DNA of 64,000 nucleotides from Phascolarctobacterium sp. GTDB taxonomy: Bacteria > Bacillota > Negativicutes > Acidaminococcales > Acidaminococcaceae. The notes beneath the pieces were generated by a model that searched no databases, was not told the origin of the DNA, and was given only the letters and a program-made list of their open reading frames with translations. The DNA is taken from the NCBI GenBank assembly GCA_020024105.1, contig JAHHUH010000008.1, forward strand, positions 1 to 64,000. The letters are read 5' to 3'. Made by a program: the position numbers and the translations under genes. Shown in pieces: positions 1-8,315 of this stretch; within the stretch, counting starts at the first letter, position 1, and every line of letters starts with the position of its first letter.

Positions 1-735
1 ATTCTGACCTCCGTGCCCTTACAGGTGGAGGATGAGGCCGTAGGTGCCGTTGTTACCTTCCGTAAGAAATCCGTTGTAGAAGAAATGGCTGATCAACTGA
101 CTGGCTTTAAGAATTACGCTACAGCGCTGCGGGCTCAGACCCATGAGTTTATGAATAAGATGCATGTTATCATGGGACTGATTGATATGCAGGCTTATGA
201 TGAGCTGAAGCAGTTTACCAAGGAGATTGCCTACAACCGCCAATCCGAGGTTTCCTATATCGTTACCCGTCTGAAGGATATTACCCTGTCCGGCTTTGTG
301 CTGGGTAAGATCAGCCGTAGTCGTGAGCTGGATATTGATTTTAGATTATCCGAGGAAAGTGACCTACACACTAATTTGGAGGTGCCCTCCGTCCATGATT
401 TGGTGCTGATTATTGGTAACCTGGTGGATAATGCCTTTGATGCCTTAAAGGATTATCGTGGCGAGCGTATTGTTTCGCTAAGTGTGTTGAACTTTGAAAG
501 AGAGCTGGTCATTGTAGTTGAGGACTCCGGGTTCGGAATGGATGAAGAAACTAAGAAAAATCTGTTTAATCTAGGGTATTCTAGTAAGGGTGAGGGACAT
601 GGCTATGGATTGCACCTGGTAAAGAATAGTATAGAAAATCTTAACGGTTCCATGGATGTGGAATCCGCTCTTGGCGAAGGAACCGTCTTTACAGTAAGAC
701 TACCAATCAAAAAGGATGGTGAAACCAATGATTAA
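1..735 (+). CDS. Sensor histidine kinase, CitA/DcuS type (5' end outside window)
   Basis: The reading frame is open from the first base, so the sensor half of the protein lies outside the window. What remains is the end of a PAS-like region, the phosphoacceptor box RAQTHEFMNKMH (His about codon 48 of the visible frame) and an HATPase domain with N box (GNLVDNAFDAL), G1 (DSGFGMD) and G2 (GHGYGLHLV). This H-box form is typical of CitA/DcuS kinases, which sense carboxylates through a periplasmic domain. The stop overlaps the start of the response regulator, implying a coupled two-component operon. The ligand cannot be inferred here. Confidence 0.9.
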   Translation: MLTSVPLQVEDEAVGAVVTFRKKSVVEEMADQLTGFKNYATALRAQTHEFMNKMHVIMGLIDMQAYDELKQFTKEIAYNRQSEVSYIVTRLKDITLSGFVLGKISRSRELDIDFRLSEESDLHTNLEVPSVHDLVLIIGNLVDNAFDALKDYRGERIVSLSVLNFERELVIVVEDSGFGMDEETKKNLFNLGYSSKGEGHGYGLHLVKNSIENLNGSMDVESALGEGTVFTVRLPIKKDGETND

Positions 736-1432
736 TGTACTAGTTGTCGAAGATGATCCGATGGTTGCCCAATTACATGAGCATTATTTAGGACAAATCA
801 AAGGCTTCCAATTATGCGATATGGTTCGTAATGGTGAAGAAGCCTTGAAGCTTTTAGCCGAAAAAAGCTTTGATTTGCTGATTTTGGATGTTTTTATGCC
901 CGCCATGGACGGCTTGCAGCTTTTGGCTAAAATTCGTGAACATGGCTATGACGTGGACGTCATCATTGTATCTGCTGCTAATGATAAGGACAAAATTAAA
1001 ACAGCTCTTCGTTTAGGCGCTGTGGACTATATTATTAAGCCCTTTGAATTTGAACGTTTTAATTTAGCCCTAAGTAATTATCAAAAACGCTTTCATATTG
1101 TGGAGAATCAGGAAGTTATCGCCCAGGCTGAGCTAGATAAAACCATCGTCCGCCATGAACAGGAGAATGTCATGACCCTGCCCAAGGGACTGGACAAACA
1201 TACCCTGGCTGTGGTTTGGCAGCAGATTATTACCTTCGATGGTATGTTTACCACGGAGGAGGTTTCTACTAAGGTGGGAATTTCCCGTGTTTCCATTCGT
1301 AAATACCTGGAATTCTTAAAAAGCCTGCGCCTGCTGAAGCTGGAGCTTCATCGTGGCTCCGTAGGTCGTCCTGTCTACAAATATTTATGCGTGGATAAGA
1401 AGAGTGACGTCTTGAGCGTCTATATTCAATAG
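728..1432 (+). CDS. Response regulator, CitB/DcuR type
   Basis: Partner of the kinase upstream, overlapping it by 8 bases. The receiver domain covers residues 1-120, with acidic residues E8-D9-D10, phosphoacceptor D54 (LLILDVF) and K104 (IIKPFE). The C-terminal part (about 150-225) holds a helix-turn-helix (TTEEVSTKVGISRVSIRKYL) of the kind in CitB/DcuR/DctR regulators, which activate carboxylate transport and fermentation genes. I chose the ATG at 728 because it has AAGGATGG upstream and matches the family N-terminus (MINVLVVEDD); an ATG at 716 is also in frame. Targets are unknown; tctAB lies far away at 56-58 kb. Confidence 0.9.
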   Translation: MINVLVVEDDPMVAQLHEHYLGQIKGFQLCDMVRNGEEALKLLAEKSFDLLILDVFMPAMDGLQLLAKIREHGYDVDVIIVSAANDKDKIKTALRLGAVDYIIKPFEFERFNLALSNYQKRFHIVENQEVIAQAELDKTIVRHEQENVMTLPKGLDKHTLAVVWQQIITFDGMFTTEEVSTKVGISRVSIRKYLEFLKSLRLLKLELHRGSVGRPVYKYLCVDKKSDVLSVYIQ

Positions 1433-1449
1433 AAGAAGAGGTTAAATTC

Positions 1450-2187
1450 ATGTTAGAAAAATCACCTATCCAGGTATTGGGCGTACCCATTCATCCCTGG
1501 ACTATGGGGGAGGCGGTAGCCTACCTGGAAGAAAGCATTGCCACTGGCAGACAGTCTTTCGTGGTTACAGCCAATGCCGAAATCGTTATGCTCTGTCAGG
1601 AAAACGCGGCCTATAAGGAAATCGTTACCCATAAGGCGGACGTGGTTCTGCCCGATGGTGCTGGTGCTGTCTGGGCCGGTCGTCACCTGGGCTATCAGGT
1701 GCCGGAGCGTGTAGCAGGCTTTGATTTATTCAACCAGCTGCTCAAGGCTGGAGTGGAGAAGGGGCGCAAGGCCTATTTCTTTGGCGGTGCACCCGGTATT
1801 GCGGAAGCTGCCAAGGCCAAGGCGGAGGAGCTGTACCCCGGCGTCCAGATCGTGGGCTGCCATAACGGCTTCTTTAAGGAAGCAGAAAGCGCTGGGATTA
1901 TTGCCGAGATCAACCAGTCCGGTGCGGAGCTGCTTTTTGTTGCCCTAGGTGCGCCCAAGCAGGAGCAATGGCTGGTGAACCATGCTGCCGAGCTGAAGTC
2001 CCGTGTTTTGATGGGTATTGGTGGCAGCTTTGACGTGCTGGCCGGTAAGATGGAGCGTGCTCCCAAGTGGATGCAGGAGGCTTCCCTGGAATGGGCCTTC
2101 CGTTTGTATAAGCAGCCCAGTCGTTTTTTGCGGATGTTGGCCCTGCCGAAGTTCGTTTTAAAGGTGCTTTTTTCTACAAAAGCATAG
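1450..2187 (+). CDS. WecG/TagA/CpsF family glycosyltransferase
   Basis: A 245-residue enzyme covering the whole WecG/TagA/CpsF domain (GT26). Members transfer N-acetylmannosamine or a related sugar onto undecaprenyl-diphosphate-linked GlcNAc on the inner membrane face, for teichoic acids or enterobacterial common antigen. Visible signatures are T40 (VVTANAEI) and D69 (LPDGAGAV), at the spacing of the catalytic Thr and Asp of TagA, followed by PERVAGFDLF and LGAPKQEQW. The start has an AAGAGG site 8 bases upstream. It follows the two-component genes closely and probably shares their transcript. The acceptor polymer is unknown. Confidence 0.88.
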   Translation: MLEKSPIQVLGVPIHPWTMGEAVAYLEESIATGRQSFVVTANAEIVMLCQENAAYKEIVTHKADVVLPDGAGAVWAGRHLGYQVPERVAGFDLFNQLLKAGVEKGRKAYFFGGAPGIAEAAKAKAEELYPGVQIVGCHNGFFKEAESAGIIAEINQSGAELLFVALGAPKQEQWLVNHAAELKSRVLMGIGGSFDVLAGKMERAPKWMQEASLEWAFRLYKQPSRFLRMLALPKFVLKVLFSTKA

Positions 2188-2224
2188 TTTTTACTTAAAT
2201 ATCTTATCTAAATCTGTTAAAAAA

Positions 2225-2253
2225 TAGACAAAAAGACGGTACTGTATTATAAT
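2225..2253 (+). promoter_or_regulatory. Sigma-A type promoter for psd-pssA
   Basis: TAGACA (2225-2230), a 17-base spacer and a perfect TATAAT (2248-2253), in an AT-rich gap between the tagA-like gene and psd. The -10 box touches the first arm of the hairpin at 2251-2284, so transcription should start near 2260, inside that arm. Confidence 0.65.
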
Positions 2254-2288
2254 AATGTGATGGAAAGTCTTCCATCACATTATTTTTT
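2251..2288 (+). terminator. 15-bp perfect hairpin with T run, terminator or operator
   Basis: Perfect 15-bp arms at 2251-2265 and 2270-2284 around the loop AGTC, followed by TTTT. It lies 64 bases past the tagA-like gene, so it can act as the intrinsic terminator of the two-component operon. Its overlap with the -10 box and likely start site also allows an operator role for psd. Confidence 0.6.
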
Positions 2289-2307
2289 ATTGAAAGCGAG
2301 GCCAGTT

Positions 2308-2937
2308 ATGGTTATTGTAAAAGACGGATATCCGTTTATTTTAGGTGCTGTTGTAGTGACTTTACTTGTCTACTTTTTCATAGGAGCAACTTGGGCTGTT
2401 ATTCCTGGAGTTTTGGCATTATTCTTTTTATATTTTTTTCGCAATCCTACTTATAAAACTCCATATGACCCTAATATTCTTTATTCTCCTGCTCATGGCA
2501 CTGTCATGGCTGTAGAGGATATTTATGATGATGAGTTCCTAAATGAGCCTGCAACCAAGGTTACTATATTTCTTTCTGTATTTGATGTACATGTAAACCG
2601 TAGCCCTATTGATGGAGAGATTAAATATCAACGTTATACCTGCGGACAGTTTGTTCCAGCTTATAAAAAATCCGCTTCCTTTGAAAATGAACGTCATGCT
2701 ATTGGCCTGGATAATGGTCGTATCCGCGTACATGTCATTCAGGTAGCCGGTCTTTTAGCCCGTCGTATCGTCTCTTGGGTTTCCATTGGTCGTAAAATCG
2801 AGCAAGGTGAGTGTTACGGTATGATAAAATTTGGCTCTAGTACGGAACTGATTGTTCCTAAAAATGTAGAAATTACTGTAAAGAAGGGTGACAAGGTTGT
2901 TGGTGGTATTACAGTAATGGGGAGGATTAAAGCGTAA
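2308..2937 (+). CDS. psd: Phosphatidylserine decarboxylase, short form
   Basis: Decarboxylates phosphatidylserine to phosphatidylethanolamine at the inner membrane. The 209-residue protein has N-terminal hydrophobic segments (about 9-45), the DVHVNRSP motif and a C-terminal GSS triplet at 176-178. The precursor self-cleaves there and the new Ser becomes the pyruvoyl cofactor. The length fits the short Psd group found in many Firmicutes and Archaea. The ATG at 2308 is preferred over one at 2260, which lies inside the hairpin. Its stop overlaps the pssA start (TAATG), so the two steps of PE synthesis are coupled. Confidence 0.93.
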   Translation: MVIVKDGYPFILGAVVVTLLVYFFIGATWAVIPGVLALFFLYFFRNPTYKTPYDPNILYSPAHGTVMAVEDIYDDEFLNEPATKVTIFLSVFDVHVNRSPIDGEIKYQRYTCGQFVPAYKKSASFENERHAIGLDNGRIRVHVIQVAGLLARRIVSWVSIGRKIEQGECYGMIKFGSSTELIVPKNVEITVKKGDKVVGGITVMGRIKA

Positions 2938-3611
2938 TGAATTATCGTCGTATTGTACCTAATAGTATCAGCTCCTTGAGTTTGATTCTGGGCATTTTGT
3001 CCATGTTTAAATCTGCAGAAGGTGACTTCTACTACGCAGCTATTTTTATCGTCCTGGCTATGATTGCCGATTCTATGGATGGTCGTGCGGCCCGTCTTTT
3101 AGGCGTGGGTGGTGAATTTGGTAAGGAACTGGATTCCCTGTGTGATTTGTGCTCCTTTGGTGTAGCACCTGCTATTATGATTTATCTTTACGGCATGACT
3201 GAGCTAGGTCTCGTCGGTCAGATTATTGCCGCTCTTTTCACCGTTGGTGGTGCTATGCGTTTGGCACGCTTTAATGTTAATGCTGCCGAGATTCACGGCT
3301 ACTTTCAGGGTATGCCCATTCCTGCCGGTGCAACCTGCCTGGCTACCTATGTTTTATCCGGTTATCAATTTACTGCCTGCTATGTTGCTGTAATGACTTT
3401 GGTCGTGGCTGTAATTATGTATAGTAACATCAAATTCCCTGACTGCAAGGGTAAGGGTAATCCCTTATTCCTGCCTCCTGCCGTAGTAGGTGTTCTGCTT
3501 GGTGCGTTCATGCTTTACCAGCAGCCCTCTGCCTGGATGTTCGTAGCTATGTTTACCTACACCATTGTAGGCATTATTAATTGGATTTATACATTAGTAC
3601 TACATAAGTAG
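2937..3611 (+). CDS. pssA: CDP-diacylglycerol-serine O-phosphatidyltransferase
   Basis: Makes phosphatidylserine from CDP-diacylglycerol and serine, the step before psd. It carries the CDP-alcohol phosphotransferase signature: DSMDGRAAR, then G and two further Asp residues (GKELDSLCD), near residues 45-70. At 224 residues with several hydrophobic helices it matches the membrane-embedded PssA type of Gram-positives. It overlaps psd by one base. Confidence 0.93.
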   Translation: MNYRRIVPNSISSLSLILGILSMFKSAEGDFYYAAIFIVLAMIADSMDGRAARLLGVGGEFGKELDSLCDLCSFGVAPAIMIYLYGMTELGLVGQIIAALFTVGGAMRLARFNVNAAEIHGYFQGMPIPAGATCLATYVLSGYQFTACYVAVMTLVVAVIMYSNIKFPDCKGKGNPLFLPPAVVGVLLGAFMLYQQPSAWMFVAMFTYTIVGIINWIYTLVLHK

Positions 3612-3632
3612 TAGACGAAGGGACAATTTTCC

Positions 3633-4916
3633 ATGTACACATATTTTGACATTATCATGATACCCTTGCAGCTGATGATCATTTTCTTCACCATTTATTA
3701 CTTCTTCATCTCCTGGTTCGGCTTGTTTGGGAAGAAGAAGGAAGTAAAAATTTACGAAGAGAAAAAGACCTTTGCACTGGTGGTCTGTGCTCATAATGAG
3801 GACAAGGTTATCGCGCCTCTGGTGGACAACCTGCGCCGCCTGAATTATTCCAGTGATTTGTACGATATTTTTGTCGTAGCAGATAACTGCGTGGATAATA
3901 CAGCAGAGGTTGCCCGTAAGGCCGGTGCTCTGGTGCATGAGCGCTTTAGTGAAACCGGTAAGGGCAAGGGCTTTGCCATGGATTGGATGTTTGACCGCCT
4001 GTTTAAGATGGAACGCCAGTACGATGCCGTCTGCGTTTTTGATGCTGATAATTTAGTACATCCTAATTTCTTAAAGGAGATGAACAGTCGTCTCTGCAAT
4101 GGTGAGCGCCTGATTCAGGGCTATCTGGATGCGAAAAATCCTACGGATAACTGGTTGTCCGGTGTTTTCTCCATTTCCTTCTGGATTGTCAACCATGTCT
4201 GGCATTTGGCGAAATACAATATCGGCCTGTCCAGCTGCTTAGGTGGTACGGGCATGTGCATTGATACCCAAATCCTGAAGAAGTATGGCTGGGGTGCAAC
4301 CTGCCTGACTGAGGATATGGAATTTACCATGAAGGCTATTATGGAGGGTATTAAAACTACCTGGGCCCATGATGCCATCATCTATGATGAAAAGCCCATT
4401 ACCTTTAAGGCCTCCTGGGACCAGCGTAAGCGTTGGGCACAGGGTCACTTTGATGTAGCTAACCGTTATTTGGGACCCATGCTGAAAAAGGCGATTAAGG
4501 AGCGTAATATTGTGGTGCTGGATTGTGCAGTAAACCTGTTCCAACCTTATTTCCTGCTTATTTCCACCTTCTTCGTGCTCTGCGGCATGATTTATCCCTT
4601 CTATCCCTTCTATACCAACATTATCTACCAGATCATCCCCTTGGAAATCTGGACCATCGTCGGCTTTGGTCAGTACATTTTCCCGGTAGCAGTACTGTGG
4701 AAGATTCGTGCGTCCTTTAAGTCCTGGTGCTATTTGCTGTTGTATCCTATTTTTGTGTACAGTTGGATACCCATTACCGCCATCGGCTGGTTCCATCGTA
4801 ACGACCATGAGTGGAGCCATACCGCTCATACTCGTGGTATTTCCTTTGATGATGTTATTATTCCGGAGGATGCCGTTAATGACGGACCCCGTCAAGTAGG
4901 CTTCATAAAAAAATAA
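3633..4916 (+). CDS. Membrane glycosyltransferase family 2
   Basis: A 427-residue processive-type GT2 enzyme. One N-terminal membrane helix (about 8-30) precedes a GT-A domain with VVADNCVDNT, the metal-binding DAD (VFDADN), the catalytic TED (TEDMEF) and QRKRWAQG, the Q(Q/R)xRW-like acceptor motif. Three or more membrane helices follow (about 295-395). This layout is shared by cellulose, hyaluronan and poly-GlcNAc synthases and some glycolipid transferases. The site upstream (GAAGGGAC) is rather distant. It follows pssA by 21 bases and is probably in the same operon. Substrate and product are not identifiable. Confidence 0.85.
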   Translation: MYTYFDIIMIPLQLMIIFFTIYYFFISWFGLFGKKKEVKIYEEKKTFALVVCAHNEDKVIAPLVDNLRRLNYSSDLYDIFVVADNCVDNTAEVARKAGALVHERFSETGKGKGFAMDWMFDRLFKMERQYDAVCVFDADNLVHPNFLKEMNSRLCNGERLIQGYLDAKNPTDNWLSGVFSISFWIVNHVWHLAKYNIGLSSCLGGTGMCIDTQILKKYGWGATCLTEDMEFTMKAIMEGIKTTWAHDAIIYDEKPITFKASWDQRKRWAQGHFDVANRYLGPMLKKAIKERNIVVLDCAVNLFQPYFLLISTFFVLCGMIYPFYPFYTNIIYQIIPLEIWTIVGFGQYIFPVAVLWKIRASFKSWCYLLLYPIFVYSWIPITAIGWFHRNDHEWSHTAHTRGISFDDVIIPEDAVNDGPRQVGFIKK

Positions 4917-4929
4917 ACCTAAGTATTAA

Positions 4930-4956
4930 GGCTAGTCCGTGGGACTAGCCTTTTTT
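4930..4956 (+). terminator. Intrinsic terminator after psd-pssA-GT2 operon
   Basis: Nine-bp GC-rich arms (GGCTAGTCC and its complement) around GTG, followed directly by TTTTTT, 14 bases after the glycosyltransferase stop. Confidence 0.93.
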
Positions 4957-5126
4957 CTGCTCCCAAACAGAAGGAAGCAAGGGCAGGCAGTTCCATTAAG
5001 CTTGGCAAGCTGTCGGAAAGGGGAGTAGGGATAATCTGCCAGCCGCTAACAGTTGGGCCAGCCAGGGGACAGCTGTGCTTTTTTATGCTTTCAGGGGTTC
5101 CTTTCATAGCAGAAAAATCTAAAATA
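4957..5126. other. Intergenic leader before the salvage operon
   Basis: No open reading frame or recognised RNA. I looked for a SAM or SAH riboswitch because the operon handles SAM by-products and found none of the conserved cores. The stretch is more GC-rich than the promoter behind it. Confidence 0.4.
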
Positions 5127-5135
5127 TGATAAAAT
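5127..5135 (+). promoter_or_regulatory. Extended -10 promoter for mtnP operon
   Basis: TGA followed by TAAAAT (5130-5135) in an AT-rich run about 70 bases before the mtnP start. No good -35 box is visible, as allowed for extended -10 promoters. Confidence 0.45.
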
Positions 5136-5205
5136 TAAAAAGTAGAATAGAATTACTATGCACTTTTTGATAAAAGTATTTAATAGTACGAAAGGTGGCT
5201 TTATT

Positions 5206-6003
5206 ATGCGTAAAATAGGTATTATTGGTGGTACTGGTATTTACAGTCCGGAAGCTTTGAGCGGCTTTGTAGAAAAAATTGTCGAAACTCCCTACGGTCA
5301 GGCGCTGTGCAATATCGGCGAGATGGCAGGAAATAAGGTTGTGTTCATTACCCGTCATGGTGTGGGTCATAAAACTCCGCCCCATAAGGTAAATTATCGT
5401 GCTAATATCTGGGCACTGAAGAGCTTAGGTATTGAAGAAATTTTTGCTACCACTGCCGTAGGCTCCCTGAATCCGGAAATGAAGGCAGGTCATTTTGTTG
5501 TTTGTGATAATGCGCTGGACTTTACCAAGAGCCGTATTAACACCTTCTATGATACTCCGGAGCGTGGTGTAGCCCATGTGGATTTTACCCATCCCTATTG
5601 CCCCGTACTGCGTCAAAAGGTTATTAACTGCCTTAAACAGACGGATATTACCTTCCATGACCATGGTGTATATGTCTGCACCGAGGGTCCCCGCTTTGAA
5701 ACCGCTGCCGAAATTAAAATGTTTGCCATGCTAGGTGGTGACCTGGTAGGTATGACCAACCTGCCCGAATCCCTCCTGGCACGTGAAGCAGAAATCTGCT
5801 ACACCAACTGCTCCATTGTTACCAATATGGCAGCAGGTATTTCTCCCATTCCCTTAAGTCATAAGGAGGTAGTGGAGGAAATGGCCCGTAGCATTAAGAA
5901 TATGGAAAAATTAATTACTGCTTTTATTGCCTACAATGAGCCGGTGGAGGTTGAGTGCGGATGTGCTCATGCTATGGCAGAATTTGGTGGCTTTAAGCTC
6001 TAA
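5206..6003 (+). CDS. mtnP: S-methyl-5'-thioadenosine phosphorylase family protein
   Basis: Phosphorolyses 5'-methylthioadenosine (possibly also 5'-deoxyadenosine or methylthioinosine) to adenine and methylthioribose 1-phosphate. The 265-residue PNP/UDP phosphorylase-family protein shows GGTGIYSPEAL at the N-terminus (phosphate binding), RHGVGHKTPPHKVNYRANI, TTAVGSLN and MTNLPESLLAREAE (nucleoside site). The start at 5206 has GAAAGGTGG upstream; an in-frame ATG at 5158 has no site. It is first in an operon with mtnA, the next step. Exact base specificity is not certain from sequence. Confidence 0.9.
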   Translation: MRKIGIIGGTGIYSPEALSGFVEKIVETPYGQALCNIGEMAGNKVVFITRHGVGHKTPPHKVNYRANIWALKSLGIEEIFATTAVGSLNPEMKAGHFVVCDNALDFTKSRINTFYDTPERGVAHVDFTHPYCPVLRQKVINCLKQTDITFHDHGVYVCTEGPRFETAAEIKMFAMLGGDLVGMTNLPESLLAREAEICYTNCSIVTNMAAGISPIPLSHKEVVEEMARSIKNMEKLITAFIAYNEPVEVECGCAHAMAEFGGFKL

Positions 6004-6014
6004 GGAAGTGCGTT

Positions 6015-7067
6015 ATGATTGAAACAATGCGTTGGCAGGAGGGCAAGCTGCTGCTGTTAGACCAGACTAAGCTGCCCCAGTCCGTTGAATTTATTACCTG
6101 CACGGATTATAAGCGTGTAAAATTTGCGATTAAGCGTCTAGAGGTAAGGGGAGCACCGGCTATTGGCGCGGCCGCTGCCTTTGCCATGGTTCTAGGTGCA
6201 CAGGAGCTGTTGGATCATCCTGATTTTGTAGGTGCGCTGGCACGTGTGCGGGATGATTTGCTTAGTGCCCGTCCTACGGCGGTTAATCTGGCCTGGGCTG
6301 TGGAGCAGATTTATGCTCTGGCTAAGAAGCTGAATAACGAGGATTGGCCCTCCGGCCGTATTCTGGGTCAGCTGGAGGCCCTGGCTATTAAAATTTACGA
6401 GCAGGATATTGCCCGCAATCGGAAGCTGGGTGCCTATGGTGCTGCTCTGCTGCCGGAGGAAGCCGTAGTCCTGACCCATTGTAATGCCGGTGCTCTGGCT
6501 ACCTGTGGCTGGGGTACGGCCCTGGGAGTTATTCGTGCGGCCCATGCTCAGGGCAGGATAAAAATGGTTTATGCCGATGAAACCCGGCCCCTGCTCCAGG
6601 GTGCCCGTCTGACCGCCTATGAGCTGGTGGAGGACAGGATTCCCGTAACCCTGATTACCGACGGCATGGCAGCCTGGACCATGAAGACCAAGGGTGTTAA
6701 CGCCGTTGTCGTAGGTGCGGACCGGATTGCGGCCAATGGTGATACGGCTAATAAAATTGGTACCTATGGCGTGGCTCTGGCAGCCAAGGCCCAGGGGGTG
6801 CCCCTCTATGTGGCAGCGCCCACCAGTACCTTTGACTTTACTCTTGCCTTTGGGGAGGAAATACCCATTGAGGAGCGCAAGCCCAACGAGGTAAGGTCCT
6901 TCCGCAGCGAGGTAACAGCACCGGAGGATGTTTTAGTCTTTAATCCGGCCTTTGACGTTACCCCGGCGGAATTGATTAGTGGAATTATTACGGAGTATGG
7001 TGTAGTAACCGCTCCTTATGTAGAAAATATTAAGAAATTACAAGAAGCACTCAAGGAGGATGTATAA
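6015..7067 (+). CDS. mtnA: Methylthioribose-1-phosphate isomerase
   Basis: Isomerises 5-methylthioribose 1-phosphate (or 5-deoxyribose 1-phosphate) to the ribulose 1-phosphate form. The 350-residue protein spans the eIF2B-like family, with RGAPAIGAAAAF near residue 46, HCNAGALATCGWGTALG around the catalytic Cys, ETRPLLQGARLTAYEL, and GADRIAANGDTANKIGTY with the catalytic Asp. AAGGAAG lies 6 bases before the ATG. It directly follows mtnP and supplies the substrate expected for the aldolase two genes on. Confidence 0.95.
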   Translation: MIETMRWQEGKLLLLDQTKLPQSVEFITCTDYKRVKFAIKRLEVRGAPAIGAAAAFAMVLGAQELLDHPDFVGALARVRDDLLSARPTAVNLAWAVEQIYALAKKLNNEDWPSGRILGQLEALAIKIYEQDIARNRKLGAYGAALLPEEAVVLTHCNAGALATCGWGTALGVIRAAHAQGRIKMVYADETRPLLQGARLTAYELVEDRIPVTLITDGMAAWTMKTKGVNAVVVGADRIAANGDTANKIGTYGVALAAKAQGVPLYVAAPTSTFDFTLAFGEEIPIEERKPNEVRSFRSEVTAPEDVLVFNPAFDVTPAELISGIITEYGVVTAPYVENIKKLQEALKEDV

Positions 7068-7069
7068 TT

Positions 7070-8314
7070 TTGGAAAGCATGATTAAAGATATTAAATTAG
7101 CTGAAGCAGGTAGACAAAAAATTGCTTGGGTTAAGGAATATATGCCCCTGTTAAATATGCTTAATGAAAAATATGGTAAGGAACAGATTTTCAAGGGCCT
7201 GAATATGATTGTTACCATCCATCTGGAGGCTAAAACCGCCTATTTAGCCCAGACCTTGAAGGCTGCCGGTGCAAATGTAGTCGTTACCGGTTCCAATCCC
7301 TTATCCACCCAGGATGATGTAGCTGCTGCCCTGGTGGATAGTGGTATTACCGTATATGCCACCCACGGCTGCACCGGTGAGGAATATGATACCTACCTGC
7401 GCAAGGCGCTGGAGGTTAAGCCTGACCTGATTATTGATGATGGCGGTGACCTGGTAAATATGCTTCATGGTGAGCGTCGTGATTTGATTCCCAACCTCAT
7501 CGGTGGCAGTGAAGAAACCACCACCGGCGTACATCGCCTCAAGGCTTTGGAAAAAGCCGGCCATCTGGCTTTCCCCATGATTGCCGTTAATGATGCTTAT
7601 TGCAAATATCTTTTCGATAACCGCTATGGTACCGGCCAATCTTCCCTGGATGGCATTATCCGTACCACCAACCTGTCCCTGGCCGGCAAAACCCTGGTTG
7701 TTGCAGGCTATGGCTGGTGTGGCAAGGGCGTAGCTATGCGTGCTAAGGGCATGGGCGCCAATGTTATCGTTACTGAAATTGATCCCATCAAGGGTATTGA
7801 GGCAGTCTTTGACGGCTTCCGTGTAATGCCCATGCTTGAGGCTGCTAAATACGGCGATATCTTTGTTACTGTTACCGGCTGCAAGGATGTTATTACCAAG
7901 GAGCATATGGCTGTTATGAAGGATGGCGTAGTCCTCTCCAATGCAGGCCATTTTGATGTTGAGGTTAACAAGCACGACCTGGAGGCACTTTCTGTGAAGG
8001 AGCCATACGAGGTGCGTAAAAATATCATGACCTACACCATGGCCGATGGTCGTAAGCTGAATCTGCTGGGTGAGGGTCGTCTGGTTAATCTGGCCTGTGG
8101 CGACGGCCATCCCATCGAGGTTATGGACCTGTCCTTTGCAATGCAGTTCCTGGCAATGAAATACCTGTGGGAGCATAAGGGAACTATGGAAAAGAAGCTT
8201 TACGTACTGCCTGAGGAATTGAACACAGAGGTAGCTGCCCTGAAATTAAAGGCCATGGGTGCCGGTGTTGATACTCTGACTGCAGAGCAGAAGGCTTATC
8301 TGGAAGCGGAATAA
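7070..8314 (+). CDS. ahcY: Adenosylhomocysteinase
   Basis: Reversibly hydrolyses S-adenosylhomocysteine to adenosine and homocysteine with bound NAD. The 414-residue protein contains the SAHH signatures: SNPLSTQDDVAAAL, the NAD-binding GYGWCGKGVAMRAKGMGA, and GHFDVEV near the C-terminal third. I use a TTG start at 7070 because AAGGAGG lies about 10 bases upstream; the ATG at 7079 is the alternative. It sits between mtnA and the aldolase, so this operon handles both large SAM by-products. Confidence 0.95.
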   Translation: MESMIKDIKLAEAGRQKIAWVKEYMPLLNMLNEKYGKEQIFKGLNMIVTIHLEAKTAYLAQTLKAAGANVVVTGSNPLSTQDDVAAALVDSGITVYATHGCTGEEYDTYLRKALEVKPDLIIDDGGDLVNMLHGERRDLIPNLIGGSEETTTGVHRLKALEKAGHLAFPMIAVNDAYCKYLFDNRYGTGQSSLDGIIRTTNLSLAGKTLVVAGYGWCGKGVAMRAKGMGANVIVTEIDPIKGIEAVFDGFRVMPMLEAAKYGDIFVTVTGCKDVITKEHMAVMKDGVVLSNAGHFDVEVNKHDLEALSVKEPYEVRKNIMTYTMADGRKLNLLGEGRLVNLACGDGHPIEVMDLSFAMQFLAMKYLWEHKGTMEKKLYVLPEELNTEVAALKLKAMGAGVDTLTAEQKAYLEAE

Positions 8315-8315
8315 A

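Noticed and set aside
4957..5205. SAM or SAH riboswitch upstream of the salvage operon
   Set aside because: No conserved core of SAM-I, SAM-II, SAM-IV or SAH riboswitches and no terminator/antiterminator pair could be found by eye.
7301..8176. 291-codon minus-strand frame opposite ahcY
   Set aside because: Shadow of a well-supported gene, with no ribosome-binding site and no recognisable domain.
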